Positions 1-6,368 of a stretch of DNA of 11,020 nucleotides are shown in pieces; position 1 is the stretch's first letter, and the number at the start of each line of letters is the position of its first letter. The notes beneath the pieces are model-generated. The model searched no databases. It saw nothing but the letters and a program-made list of their open reading frames with translations, and had not been told where the DNA came from. The stretch is from Gammaproteobacteria bacterium (GTDB lineage Bacteria > Pseudomonadota > Gammaproteobacteria > GRL18): positions 1 to 11,020 of the forward strand of contig JAGLFC010000132.1 of assembly GCA_023144715.1 (NCBI GenBank), written 5' to 3'. Both the position numbers and the translations under genes were made by a program.

Positions 1-1436
1 GCAGTAATCCAACTGAGTAATAAAGAGATTAATAGCACATAAAATAAAGTACGGCTGAATTCACCTGTGGAATCTTGTGATAAACCAATGGCAGAAAAAG
101 CCAGAATACCCACAATTGTTCCACCGAGCAAACCCACTGCATTTTTACCCACGACTTCTTTGGCTGCTTTAGCGGCATTCATCCCAGATTGAATTCTAAC
201 CATCATACCTTCGGCAACTACAATCGCATTATCCACTAACATACCCAGTGCAATAATCAAAGCACCTAAAGAAATACGCTGTAGTTCAATGCCATACAAT
301 TCCATAATCAGCAAAGTACCGGCAACAGTAATCAGCAGTACGGTACCAATAATGAGACCTGCTGTTACCCCCATAAATAAGAGCAACACCACGATCACAA
401 TAACAATAGCAGCCACTAGATTCAGCATAAAACCTGATACTGATTTTTTAACTTCCTCAGGTTGGTTGTAAATAATATCCAACTTCATCCCAATAGGGAT
501 TAAAGATGAAATTTCAGACATTTTCTTAGAAAGATTTTCACCCACAGCGACCACATTTTCACCTGATTGCATGGATATACCTAAGGTTAAAGCAGGCTTT
601 CCTTCATAATAAATCAGCAAATCAGGTACTTCTTTATATTCACGTCGGATGTGTGCAATATCTTTTAAATAAATCAGAGTTTTATTTTCTGAACTGATCA
701 ATACATCTCCAATCAAATTCACTGATTGAAACTCACCTGTTGGCTGAATTCTAAGGTATTCATTACCGACAACCACTTTACCCGCATCCGTTACCACATT
801 TTGAGATTTCAGAATCTGACCAATTGTTTCTAATGACAGACCCAATTCACCTAAACGCTGTCGTGAAATATCCAAATAAACCACTTCACTTTGTGTACCA
901 CCAATCACAATTTTTCTAACACCATCCACCAATACCATTTCTTTTTTAAGAAAATCGGCAGCATCTTTTAAATCACGATAACTATAGCCTTCTCCTGATA
1001 AGGCAGCATACACGCCATAAACATCCGCAAAACTATCAACAATAACAGGTTCCTGAGCACCCGGCGGCAATTTATGGAGCATATCGGCTATTTTTCGGCG
1101 TACTTCATCATAAATATTGGGAAAATCATCTTTATTATATTTATCTTGAAAGGTTACGGTAATATCAGACATACCCGGTCGTGAAATAGACATTTTTATC
1201 CATTTGACCTGAGGCATTAATTGAATCGCTTCTTCAATATGATAACTTACTTCATCATACACTTGTTGAGCGGTTGCACCTGGATATTGAGTAATAATTT
1301 TAACATCTTTAATAGTAAATTCAGGGTCTTCTAATTTACCCATTTTTATAAAACCACTATAACCACCTGCTAGAAAAACAATCACCAACAGCCAAGAGAC
1401 AACAGGATTTTTTACCGAATATTCCCCAATATTCAT
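1..1436 (-). CDS. RND efflux permease, AcrB-type, N-terminal part (gene continues past left edge)
   Basis: Inner-membrane proton-driven pump of the resistance-nodulation-division superfamily, which works with a membrane-fusion protein and an outer-membrane channel. The frame is open from ATG 1436 to the edge, giving 478 codons, a little under half of a typical protein of about 1,030 residues. It starts MNIGEYSVKNPVVSW with the first membrane helix at about residues 11-31. The porter-domain pattern YPGATAQQV follows, and a block of hydrophobic helices begins near residue 335. The helix-4 proton-relay motif reads GMLVDNAIVV, with D402 then N403, where AcrB has two aspartates (D407/D408). DN variants occur widely in RND pumps, so this is not a defect. 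The ATG overlaps the stop of the upstream adaptor gene (ATGA, 1433-1436) and has an AAGGA ribosome site at 1446-1450, nine bases away, which fixes the start and shows cotranscription. The substrate cannot be told. Family certain, subfamily unresolved. Confidence 0.95.
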   Translation of the reverse strand, partial: MNIGEYSVKNPVVSWLLVIVFLAGGYSGFIKMGKLEDPEFTIKDVKIITQYPGATAQQVYDEVSYHIEEAIQLMPQVKWIKMSISRPGMSDITVTFQDKYNKDDFPNIYDEVRRKIADMLHKLPPGAQEPVIVDSFADVYGVYAALSGEGYSYRDLKDAADFLKKEMVLVDGVRKIVIGGTQSEVVYLDISRQRLGELGLSLETIGQILKSQNVVTDAGKVVVGNEYLRIQPTGEFQSVNLIGDVLISSENKTLIYLKDIAHIRREYKEVPDLLIYYEGKPALTLGISMQSGENVVAVGENLSKKMSEISSLIPIGMKLDIIYNQPEEVKKSVSGFMLNLVAAIVIVIVVLLLFMGVTAGLIIGTVLLITVAGTLLIMELYGIELQRISLGALIIALGMLVDNAIVVAEGMMVRIQSGMNAAKAAKEVVGKNAVGLLGGTIVGILAFSAIGLSQDSTGEFSRTLFYVLLISLLLSWIT

Positions 1437-2620
1437 AGTTGTTGATCCTTATTGGTAGGCATAATAGGTTGTTTATGATTAATGTTATCTTTTGCTTGTT
1501 CAGAATCCATCATCAATGAAACTTTAAGATCTTTATATAAAAATGGAACACCCGCAGTCACAATTCTTTGCCCTGCTTTAATACCTTTTTTCACTTCAAC
1601 CTGATTGCCCCTCATTTTACCCACTTCTATTGAAATCGGTTCAACAAGCATTGTTTTTTCATTAACCGCCCAAACCGTTCCTTTTAAAGCAACATCTGCT
1701 ATTACCGCACTGACAGGTAAATAAAAGACATTATCCATTTCAATATAATGGCTCAGGTCAATTTTTACCGTAGCCGTCATACCCGGTAGAATTGTTACAT
1801 CGACAGGATTAGGCATTGTAAACGTCACACTAAACGTTTGTGTGCTGGTATCAGCCTTGGTCGATGCTTCTTTAAAAGTTAATGGATATTCTTTATCTTT
1901 TTGAGACTGAAATAAAGCAAAAACAGGGATATTTAAACGTCTATTTTCCTTTGTTTCAACATCGCCTTTAGTATCAGAAGAATTTTTAATACGTAGACGT
2001 AAAATTAAATTTTCAGGCAGAGAAAATTTTACTTCTAAAATATTATTATCATTTAATATAATAATTTTTTGTTTGGTTTGAATTTCTTCAAAATTTTGAA
2101 TATATCTCTGAGCGACGATACCACCAAAAGGGGCTTTTAATTCTGTATAATTGAGTTGTTGTTTAGCAAGATTTAATGCAGCCTTGGCACTTAAAAAACT
2201 GGCTTCTAATTTATCAAAATCCATTTTAGAAAGATGCCCTTCTTTGACCAATTTTTGACCTCGTTTATAATCCTTAGAGGCTCTCGTAAATAACGCATTT
2301 TTATCATTCACTTCTATTTTAAAATCAGTGGCATCCAATTTGGCAATAATATCCCCTTGAGCAACAATATCGCCTTCCTTCACTAATAATTCATTAACTT
2401 TACCAGAAACACGAAAGGATAATTCTGCTCTTTTATTGGCATCAATATGAGCAGGGAAATGCCGAATACCGCCCGCATCAGGTGATTTAACCAGAATTGT
2501 TTTAACAGGTCTCACTTCTTTTTCAACTGTTTCAACTTCCTGCGTTTTATTGCAACCAGAGAGTAAGCCTATGGTAGTGAGAGTTATTATTAATAGATTA
2601 AATAAGTAAAAACGTTTCAT
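1433..2620 (-). CDS. RND efflux membrane-fusion (periplasmic adaptor) lipoprotein, HlyD/AcrA family
   Basis: Periplasmic adaptor that links the RND permease to an outer-membrane channel. The 395 residues start with a lipoprotein signal: a hydrophobic stretch at about 6-20 and a lipobox LLSGC with the lipidated cysteine at C23. The lipoyl (barrel-sandwich) halves are seen around 62-100 (RAELSFRVSGKV, then VKEGDIVAQGD) and near 160-175 (YTELKAPFGGIVAQR), separated by a helical hairpin at about 105-155. A beta-barrel and a membrane-proximal domain follow (LPGMTATVKIDL near 280; GVPFLYKDLKVSL near the C-terminus). Length is normal for the family. It is the first gene of the efflux operon and overlaps the permease by four bases. 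A strong promoter lies upstream. No TolC-like channel gene is in the window. A decayed second copy of part of this gene lies at 3735-3797. Confidence 0.95.
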   Translation of the reverse strand: MKRFYLFNLLIITLTTIGLLSGCNKTQEVETVEKEVRPVKTILVKSPDAGGIRHFPAHIDANKRAELSFRVSGKVNELLVKEGDIVAQGDIIAKLDATDFKIEVNDKNALFTRASKDYKRGQKLVKEGHLSKMDFDKLEASFLSAKAALNLAKQQLNYTELKAPFGGIVAQRYIQNFEEIQTKQKIIILNDNNILEVKFSLPENLILRLRIKNSSDTKGDVETKENRRLNIPVFALFQSQKDKEYPLTFKEASTKADTSTQTFSVTFTMPNPVDVTILPGMTATVKIDLSHYIEMDNVFYLPVSAVIADVALKGTVWAVNEKTMLVEPISIEVGKMRGNQVEVKKGIKAGQRIVTAGVPFLYKDLKVSLMMDSEQAKDNINHKQPIMPTNKDQQL

Positions 2621-2676
2621 CAGTGTTCCATTATTCTAAGTATATAAAGGTTTTAATGTGTATATTAGTAAAGCAC

Positions 2677-2705
2677 ATTCTAGGAGTTGAAATACAACAT
2701 GTCAA
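2677..2705 (-). promoter_or_regulatory. Sigma70-type promoter of the RND efflux operon
   Basis: Read on the minus strand, a perfect -35 TTGACA (2705-2700) is followed by a 17-base spacer and a -10 TAGAAT (2682-2677). The start of transcription would fall about 50 bases before the adaptor ATG at 2620. The hexamers and spacing are seen directly; activity is inferred. Confidence 0.75.
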
Positions 2706-2707
2706 CT
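2685..2707. promoter_or_regulatory. Candidate operator dyad over the efflux promoter
   Basis: An inverted repeat AGTTGA-N11-TCAACT covers the promoter spacer and the -35 box. Such placement is typical of a repressor site, and RND operons are commonly controlled by TetR/AcrR-type repressors. No regulator gene is in the window, so the regulator is unknown. The same dyad, with one half-site change, recurs at 3800-3822. Confidence 0.5.
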
Positions 2708-2795
2708 TCATTAAAATTTAAAACATGAGTGTTATAAGTATTGAATTAATTTTTACATAAAATGTAACGTTTTCTTATATTTAAAGCTGAATATA

Positions 2796-3680
2796 TTATT
2801 CATTTTTATTAAATTTAAAACCTCTATCATCTATGCAATAGTGATCAATCACAGGAAAAGCTGGATCTAAAAATGAGGCATTCTGTTGTAACCATTTTGT
2901 CTCTTTTTTCCAGTACATAAAATGAAAATAGATAAATTCACGCGTACCATCCTGATTATTGGTCAATTTACCCTTATTCCAATACCACTTTAACGGATAA
3001 TTATAACTTTTATCATGCCACGGTCTGCCACGTATATCTTTAAAAGCAGGAGTGGTGTATTGATCTTTAAAATAAAGTGAACGTTGATAAGGATTAAAAA
3101 GAGATAAAAATGATTGTAACCATTGAGGTAAGTTTTTATGGGGTTTAAAGACTTTTGAAAAAGCCGCTTCATCTAAGTGTTGATGTTCATTGGATTCTAA
3201 TAACGCCTGCCAATTATTAATCTGTCTAAACGCATTTTTCATTAAGGTCGTATTTTTGATCAGAGTTAAATGTCCTGTCACTCTTCTATTATCGGTAGTA
3301 ATAATATTATGAGTGAGTACCTCATCAGTGTAAAATTGTCTGATATTGCCATAAATTAAGTCAATATCACCAAAACCAAAATAATCATAATTGCTGATCT
3401 CTTCTTCATGAAGAATGCCATAAGCGACTCTTAAATCACATACTTTATAGGGGCTTTTGGGGTCAAAATTAATACCTAATTTTGTAGAAGCTTGCTTATT
3501 ATAATCACTGAAGGATAAGTGTCTATAGTGTACATTATTGGCTTTATTAGCAGGTTCATCACAATCTGTAAAAAATAGCCAGTCAATATTAGGATTATAT
3601 TTACAGGATTCAATATATAAATTTATCCATACTGGCCAAGAACCAAAGTAAGGCATTAATATAATTATCCTTTTATCCAT
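2796..3680 (-). CDS. DUF6625-like protein, putative GT-A-type glycosyltransferase
   Basis: Protein of 294 residues resembling the DUF6625 family, seen beside polysaccharide genes and thought to have a glycosyltransferase-like fold. The N-terminus carries the family-like pattern MPYFGSWPVWINLY, then LFFTDC at 35-40. An aspartate pair in FGFGDIDLIYG (D105, D107) resembles the DxD metal/nucleotide-sugar motif of GT-A enzymes. H136, with D128/R132 before it, and a YFHFMYWKK segment near the C-terminus may belong to the active site. There is no signal peptide or membrane helix, so it is probably cytoplasmic. It stands alone, with no other sugar genes nearby. No good ribosome site sits at normal spacing before ATG 3680; an AGGA lies about 14 bases away. 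Its only visible promoter (3792-3820) appears inherited from a decayed copy of the efflux adaptor gene. Family assignment is from memory of motif patterns; the donor and acceptor are unknown. Confidence 0.75.
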   Translation of the reverse strand: MDKRIIILMPYFGSWPVWINLYIESCKYNPNIDWLFFTDCDEPANKANNVHYRHLSFSDYNKQASTKLGINFDPKSPYKVCDLRVAYGILHEEEISNYDYFGFGDIDLIYGNIRQFYTDEVLTHNIITTDNRRVTGHLTLIKNTTLMKNAFRQINNWQALLESNEHQHLDEAAFSKVFKPHKNLPQWLQSFLSLFNPYQRSLYFKDQYTTPAFKDIRGRPWHDKSYNYPLKWYWNKGKLTNNQDGTREFIYFHFMYWKKETKWLQQNASFLDPAFPVIDHYCIDDRGFKFNKNE

Positions 3681-3734
3681 TGTACTTATTACGTTCCTTT
3701 CTTTAATTAAAAAAAATCATGTAGGATCAAGGGG

Positions 3735-3797
3735 AAATCAGTATCATCCAATTTGGCAATAATACTATATTTCCTTCACTAATAACGATTTATTTTA
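3735..3797 (-). pseudogene. Relic of a second RND membrane-fusion protein gene
   Basis: Bases 3735-3764 match 2322-2351 of the intact adaptor gene at 28 of 30 positions, and 3771-3785 match 2375-2389 at 15 of 15. Between them 23 bases of the intact gene are replaced by 6, which breaks the frame. Translated on the minus strand the pieces read LLVKE and, in another frame, IIAKLDDTDF, against LLVKE (78-82) and IIAKLDATDF (91-100) of the intact protein. Homology is lost left of 3735. To the right it passes through a poor stretch to about 3797 and resumes at 3799 as the adaptor's upstream region, so roughly 280 bases encoding the N-terminus are missing. This is the remains of a duplicated or related adaptor gene, not functional. 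Confidence 0.85.
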
Positions 3798-3820
3798 AGA
3801 GTTGAAATTTAATATGTCAA
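3792..3820 (-). promoter_or_regulatory. Retained promoter of the relic adaptor gene, probably serving the DUF6625 gene
   Basis: On the minus strand TTGACA (3820-3815), a 17-base spacer and TAAAAT (3797-3792) reproduce the layout of the efflux promoter at 2677-2705. The block 3799-3839 aligns with 2684-2724 at 32 of 41 positions. The dyad is kept as AGTTGA-N11-TCAATT (3800-3822). It points at the DUF6625 gene, whose ATG lies about 110 bases downstream. Activity is inferred. Confidence 0.6.
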
Positions 3821-3895
3821 TTGAATTAAAAGTTAAAGTATTTATTACCTATATAAAATATTCCGAAAAGAAAAGTGGCTATTGGACGCTCAAGT

Positions 3896-3927
3896 ATAAC
3901 AGGTGGTACAGAGTTAGAACTTGTTAT
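3896..3927. other. Hairpin downstream of the small basic protein gene
   Basis: ATAACAGGT (3896-3904) pairs with ACTTGTTAT (3919-3927) around a 14-base loop: nine pairs, one of them G-U. It lies 21 bases after the stop of the gene at 3949-4290. No T-run follows it in that direction, so it is at best a weak terminator or an RNA-end stabiliser. Confidence 0.25.
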
Positions 3928-3948
3928 TATTAAGCATCATCAGTAGAT

Positions 3949-4290
3949 CTACATTTGAATGTGTTTTTCCTGAGAATATGGAGCCGATACATTGTGAATA
4001 AAATGTGAGAATGAAAATTCATTATTTTTACGCTTATCTTTTTGTATCATTAGCATTCTTTTTTTTAGCAATTTTTTTCCCTTTTCTTGCTGTTTTGCAA
4101 TAACTTTAAGCATAATATTAATATTTTTACGCTTTCTTTCATTGGTTTCTTTGCTTAATTCTGCTTTAAGTTTAGTCTCTTTATGTTCTAACTTATGCAA
4201 TATTTTACTCATTTGTTTCTGATACTTTTTATTAGAATTTTCTTTTTTTAATAAATTATTAAGATAATGGACTATTTTTTTTAATGTCAT
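3949..4290 (-). CDS. Small basic, helical protein of unknown function
   Basis: I do not recognise this family. The start chosen is ATG 4290 (MTLKKIVHYL, 113 residues). It has a good AGGTG ribosome site at 4297-4301 with a six-base spacer, whereas the upstream in-frame GTG at 4299 lies inside that site. The protein is about a quarter lysine plus arginine (30 of 113, against about 10 acidic residues). It has no cysteine, signal peptide or membrane helix, and looks almost wholly alpha-helical or coiled coil over roughly residues 1-80 (repeating KxLxKLExKETKLKAEL-like heptads), with a less charged tail ending in HIQM. Such a composition fits a nucleic-acid-binding or scaffold protein, but that is a guess. 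It is transcribed alone, divergently from the rhodanese operon. The clean ribosome site and full-length charged helix argue that it is real. Confidence 0.65.
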   Translation of the reverse strand: MTLKKIVHYLNNLLKKENSNKKYQKQMSKILHKLEHKETKLKAELSKETNERKRKNINIMLKVIAKQQEKGKKLLKKRMLMIQKDKRKNNEFSFSHFIHNVSAPYSQEKHIQM

Positions 4291-4303
4291 GATATTCACC
4301 TAT

Positions 4304-4313
4304 AGTACGTACT
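4304..4313. promoter_or_regulatory. Ten-base perfect palindrome in the leader of the small basic protein gene
   Basis: AGTACGTACT is a perfect palindrome placed directly upstream of the ribosome site (4297-4301). It could bind a dimeric regulator or form a small leader hairpin, but it is short and may be chance. Confidence 0.2.
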
Positions 4314-4440
4314 GATTAATAGCGTTAAATTAGAAGGTATCTATAGAATATATGATTTTTGTTACAGATTTATGACGAGTGTATAGCAATAAAAATAAAT
4401 TGAGTGGTTTTATGTTCAAAATGAGACCCTAAAATAAGTT

Positions 4441-4469
4441 TTTACAAATACTCTCTACCAGAGTATAAT
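4441..4469 (+). promoter_or_regulatory. Strong sigma70-type promoter of the rhodanese-yadGH operon
   Basis: TTTACA (4441-4446), a 17-base spacer and a perfect TATAAT (4464-4469) lie 66 bases before the ATG of the rhodanese gene. No other comparable promoter is seen between there and yadG, so the three genes are probably cotranscribed. Activity is inferred from the match to consensus. Confidence 0.75.
4448..4466. promoter_or_regulatory. Candidate operator dyad inside the rhodanese promoter
   Basis: ATACTCT (4448-4454), five bases, then AGAGTAT (4460-4466) form a perfect 7-base inverted repeat that fills the spacer and enters the -10 box. A bound dimer here would block RNA polymerase. ArsR-family persulfide sensors (BigR, SqrR) control rhodanese-type genes from AT-rich dyads, so such a regulator is one candidate, but the site does not clearly match a known consensus. 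Confidence 0.5.
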
Positions 4470-4535
4470 CAATTCCAATTTAATGTATAAGAATATTGTT
4501 ATATAATAATATTATAAAATATAGAGATCACTACA

Positions 4536-5411
4536 ATGATAAAGAACACACCCTATTTAATCTATTTATTACTACTCATCATCACTTTAACATCAACCAG
4601 TAATGTATTTGCTCGATGCAAAGCAAATGATAAATTACCATTAAGAGAAGTGTTTCTTGATTCTAATTGTATTAGCACACAAGAACTGGTCAAAAAAATG
4701 AATAGAAAAGAAGTCATTATTATTGATACTCGGACAAAAGCTGAATTCGATGTATTAAAAATTAAGAGGGCAATTAACATTGATTTTGATAATAAAAAAA
4801 TATTTAAGAAAAAAATAGAAAAATTAAGGCTTTTTGATAAAAGAGATATTGTCTTTTATTGTAATGGCACTCAATGTACTCTTTCTTATAGAGCTGAAGA
4901 ACAAGCAAAAAAAATGGGTATTAAAAATACCTATGTATACGATCAAGGAATACTCAATTTTGCTCTCGCAGAGCCTAAAAAAATACTATTGTTCAATAAT
5001 ACCGTATCAGAAGCAAACCAAATTATTTCCCTGACAAAATTAAATCAACATGCCTTAAATAGTGCTTCATTTGAAGCACAAATAACACAACATATTATCA
5101 ATAAAGAAGCCTTTAATATTCTGGATATTCGTGATAGAACGAGCCGTAATGGATCCTCTATTTTTGTGGGAGTGGGTCATGAAAAGTACATTCCTCTTAA
5201 TCGAATTACAAAACTTAAAAAGTATTTAAAGAAAATTGCTCAAAAAAATGAACCTCTCTATATTTATGATTGGGCAGGCTTAAAATTAAGATGGGTACAA
5301 TATTATATTGAACAAGAAAATATTAAAGAGTATTATTTTTTAAAAGATGGAGCATTCAATAAAGTCAATAGTGATCTCGCAAAAATTGGGCTACCCGCCC
5401 TTCCCTATTAA
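4536..5411 (+). CDS. Exported tandem rhodanese-domain protein
   Basis: Probable periplasmic sulfurtransferase of 291 residues. A signal peptide is evident: basic start, hydrophobic stretch at about 7-18, and SNVFA ending at residue 26. The first rhodanese domain (about 42-145) has IIIDTRTKAEF at 61-71 and an active-site loop C109-NGTQ-C114, so the persulfide-forming cysteine C109 is present and a second cysteine closes the loop, as in other proteins with a YCNGxxC loop. The second domain (about 170-290) keeps the rhodanese framework (NILDIRDRTSRNG, then LKDGAFNK) but has aspartate in place of the catalytic cysteine (IYDWAG near 245), so it is probably catalytically dead. C28 and C45 just after the signal peptide might form a disulfide. 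It leads an operon with yadG, 18 bases downstream, behind the promoter at 4441. The sulfur donor and acceptor are unknown. Confidence 0.88.
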   Translation: MIKNTPYLIYLLLLIITLTSTSNVFARCKANDKLPLREVFLDSNCISTQELVKKMNRKEVIIIDTRTKAEFDVLKIKRAINIDFDNKKIFKKKIEKLRLFDKRDIVFYCNGTQCTLSYRAEEQAKKMGIKNTYVYDQGILNFALAEPKKILLFNNTVSEANQIISLTKLNQHALNSASFEAQITQHIINKEAFNILDIRDRTSRNGSSIFVGVGHEKYIPLNRITKLKKYLKKIAQKNEPLYIYDWAGLKLRWVQYYIEQENIKEYYFLKDGAFNKVNSDLAKIGLPALPY

Positions 5412-5429
5412 TGATATTATTAGCCTAAT

Positions 5430-6365
5430 ATGAATGCACTAGAAATAACACAACTCACAAAAACCTATAAAAATGGCTTTTCAGCACTTAAAGGTATTGA
5501 TCTCAATGTCAAAGAAGGCAATTTTTTTGCCTTACTGGGGCCTAATGGTGCAGGAAAATCCACCGTTATAGGCATAATTTGTTCCTTAATTAATAAAACA
5601 TCAGGCAATGTGTTTATTCAGGGTATTGATCTCAGCAAAAATCCTAGAGAAGCCAAACACTATTTAGGCGTTGTACCACAAGAATTTAATTTTAATGTGT
5701 TTGAGCCTGTTGAAGAAATTCTGATTAATCAAGCAGGGTATTATGGCGTACATCGTTCCCAAGCCATTAAACGTGCTGAAATCTATTTAAAACAACTCGA
5801 TCTCTGGGGCAAACGCAAAGAAATGGCAAGAGATCTTTCAGGGGGCATGAAACGTCGTCTTATGATCGCTCGTGCTTTGATGCATGAACCTAAAATTTTA
5901 ATTCTTGATGAACCCACCGCAGGTGTTGATATTGAAATAAGACGGAGTATGTGGGCATTTTTACAGCAGATTAATGAACAAGGCACGACCATTATTCTCA
6001 CCACACATTATCTCGAAGAAGCAGAACAATTGTGTAAAAATATTGCCATTATTGATCAGGGAAGGATCATAAAAAATTGTACCATGAATGAATTACTCTC
6101 TGAATTAGACAGTGAATGTATTGTATTGCATCTCAAAACACCCTTAAAACATGCTCCTTCATTAGAGGGTTTTTCCAGTTGTTTAATAGACAACGAAACA
6201 CTTGAGGTTGAAATTAAGCAAGGTCAAGATATTAATACTCTCTTTGCACAATTGATACAACATAACATTAAAATCCTTAATCTACGTAATAAAAGCAATC
6301 GCCTTGAACAACTTTTTTTACGTTTAGTGGGGACACACAAGCTCCCTCACACAAACGGCTCATAG
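5430..6365 (+). CDS. yadG: ABC-2 exporter ATP-binding protein, YadG ortholog
   Basis: Cytoplasmic ATPase that powers the permease encoded three bases downstream. The 311 residues carry Walker A GPNGAGKST (37-45), Q-loop Q84 in VVPQEFNFN, signature LSGGM (136-140), Walker B ILILDE (156-161), D-loop around TAGVD and switch histidine H193 in TTHYLEEAE. About 100 residues of C-terminal domain follow. Stretches such as KQLDLWGKRKE, RRLMIARALMHEPK and NQAGYYGV agree closely with E. coli YadG (308 residues), so orthology is well supported. The substrate of YadGH is not established in any organism I know of. No clear ribosome site precedes the ATG, which suggests translation partly coupled to the rhodanese gene. 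All catalytic residues are present. Confidence 0.95.
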   Translation: MNALEITQLTKTYKNGFSALKGIDLNVKEGNFFALLGPNGAGKSTVIGIICSLINKTSGNVFIQGIDLSKNPREAKHYLGVVPQEFNFNVFEPVEEILINQAGYYGVHRSQAIKRAEIYLKQLDLWGKRKEMARDLSGGMKRRLMIARALMHEPKILILDEPTAGVDIEIRRSMWAFLQQINEQGTTIILTTHYLEEAEQLCKNIAIIDQGRIIKNCTMNELLSELDSECIVLHLKTPLKHAPSLEGFSSCLIDNETLEVEIKQGQDINTLFAQLIQHNIKILNLRNKSNRLEQLFLRLVGTHKLPHTNGS

Positions 6366-6368
6366 CTT

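Noticed and set aside
231..233. Possible inactivating change in the RND proton relay (DN instead of DD)
   Set aside because: A single aspartate followed by a non-acidic residue is common in working RND pumps, so this is a subfamily trait and not evidence of loss of function.
289..471. Plus-strand frame of 60 codons inside the RND permease gene
   Set aside because: It is an antisense shadow of a well-supported permease coding region, with a low-complexity Thr/Ile-rich product.
2753..2767. Small hairpin TTACAT-AAA-ATGTAA after the DUF6625 gene
   Set aside because: The stem has only six AT-rich pairs, and no T-run follows it in the direction of the gene, so it is not a credible terminator.
3857..3946. 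Short plus-strand frame ending GGTELELVIIKHHQ, resembling the tail of a protein
   Set aside because: Only 29 codons follow an in-frame TAA at 3854-3856, there is no ATG or ribosome site, and no parent gene is recognisable. It could be a gene remnant but cannot be supported.
4562..4780. Minus-strand frame of 72 codons inside the rhodanese gene
   Set aside because: It lies wholly antisense to the signal peptide and first domain of a clear rhodanese protein, and has no ribosome site.
6366..6368. Possible frameshifted fusion of yadG and yadH
   Set aside because: Both proteins have full family length with intact ends, and a three-base gap between ATPase and permease genes is normal operon spacing.
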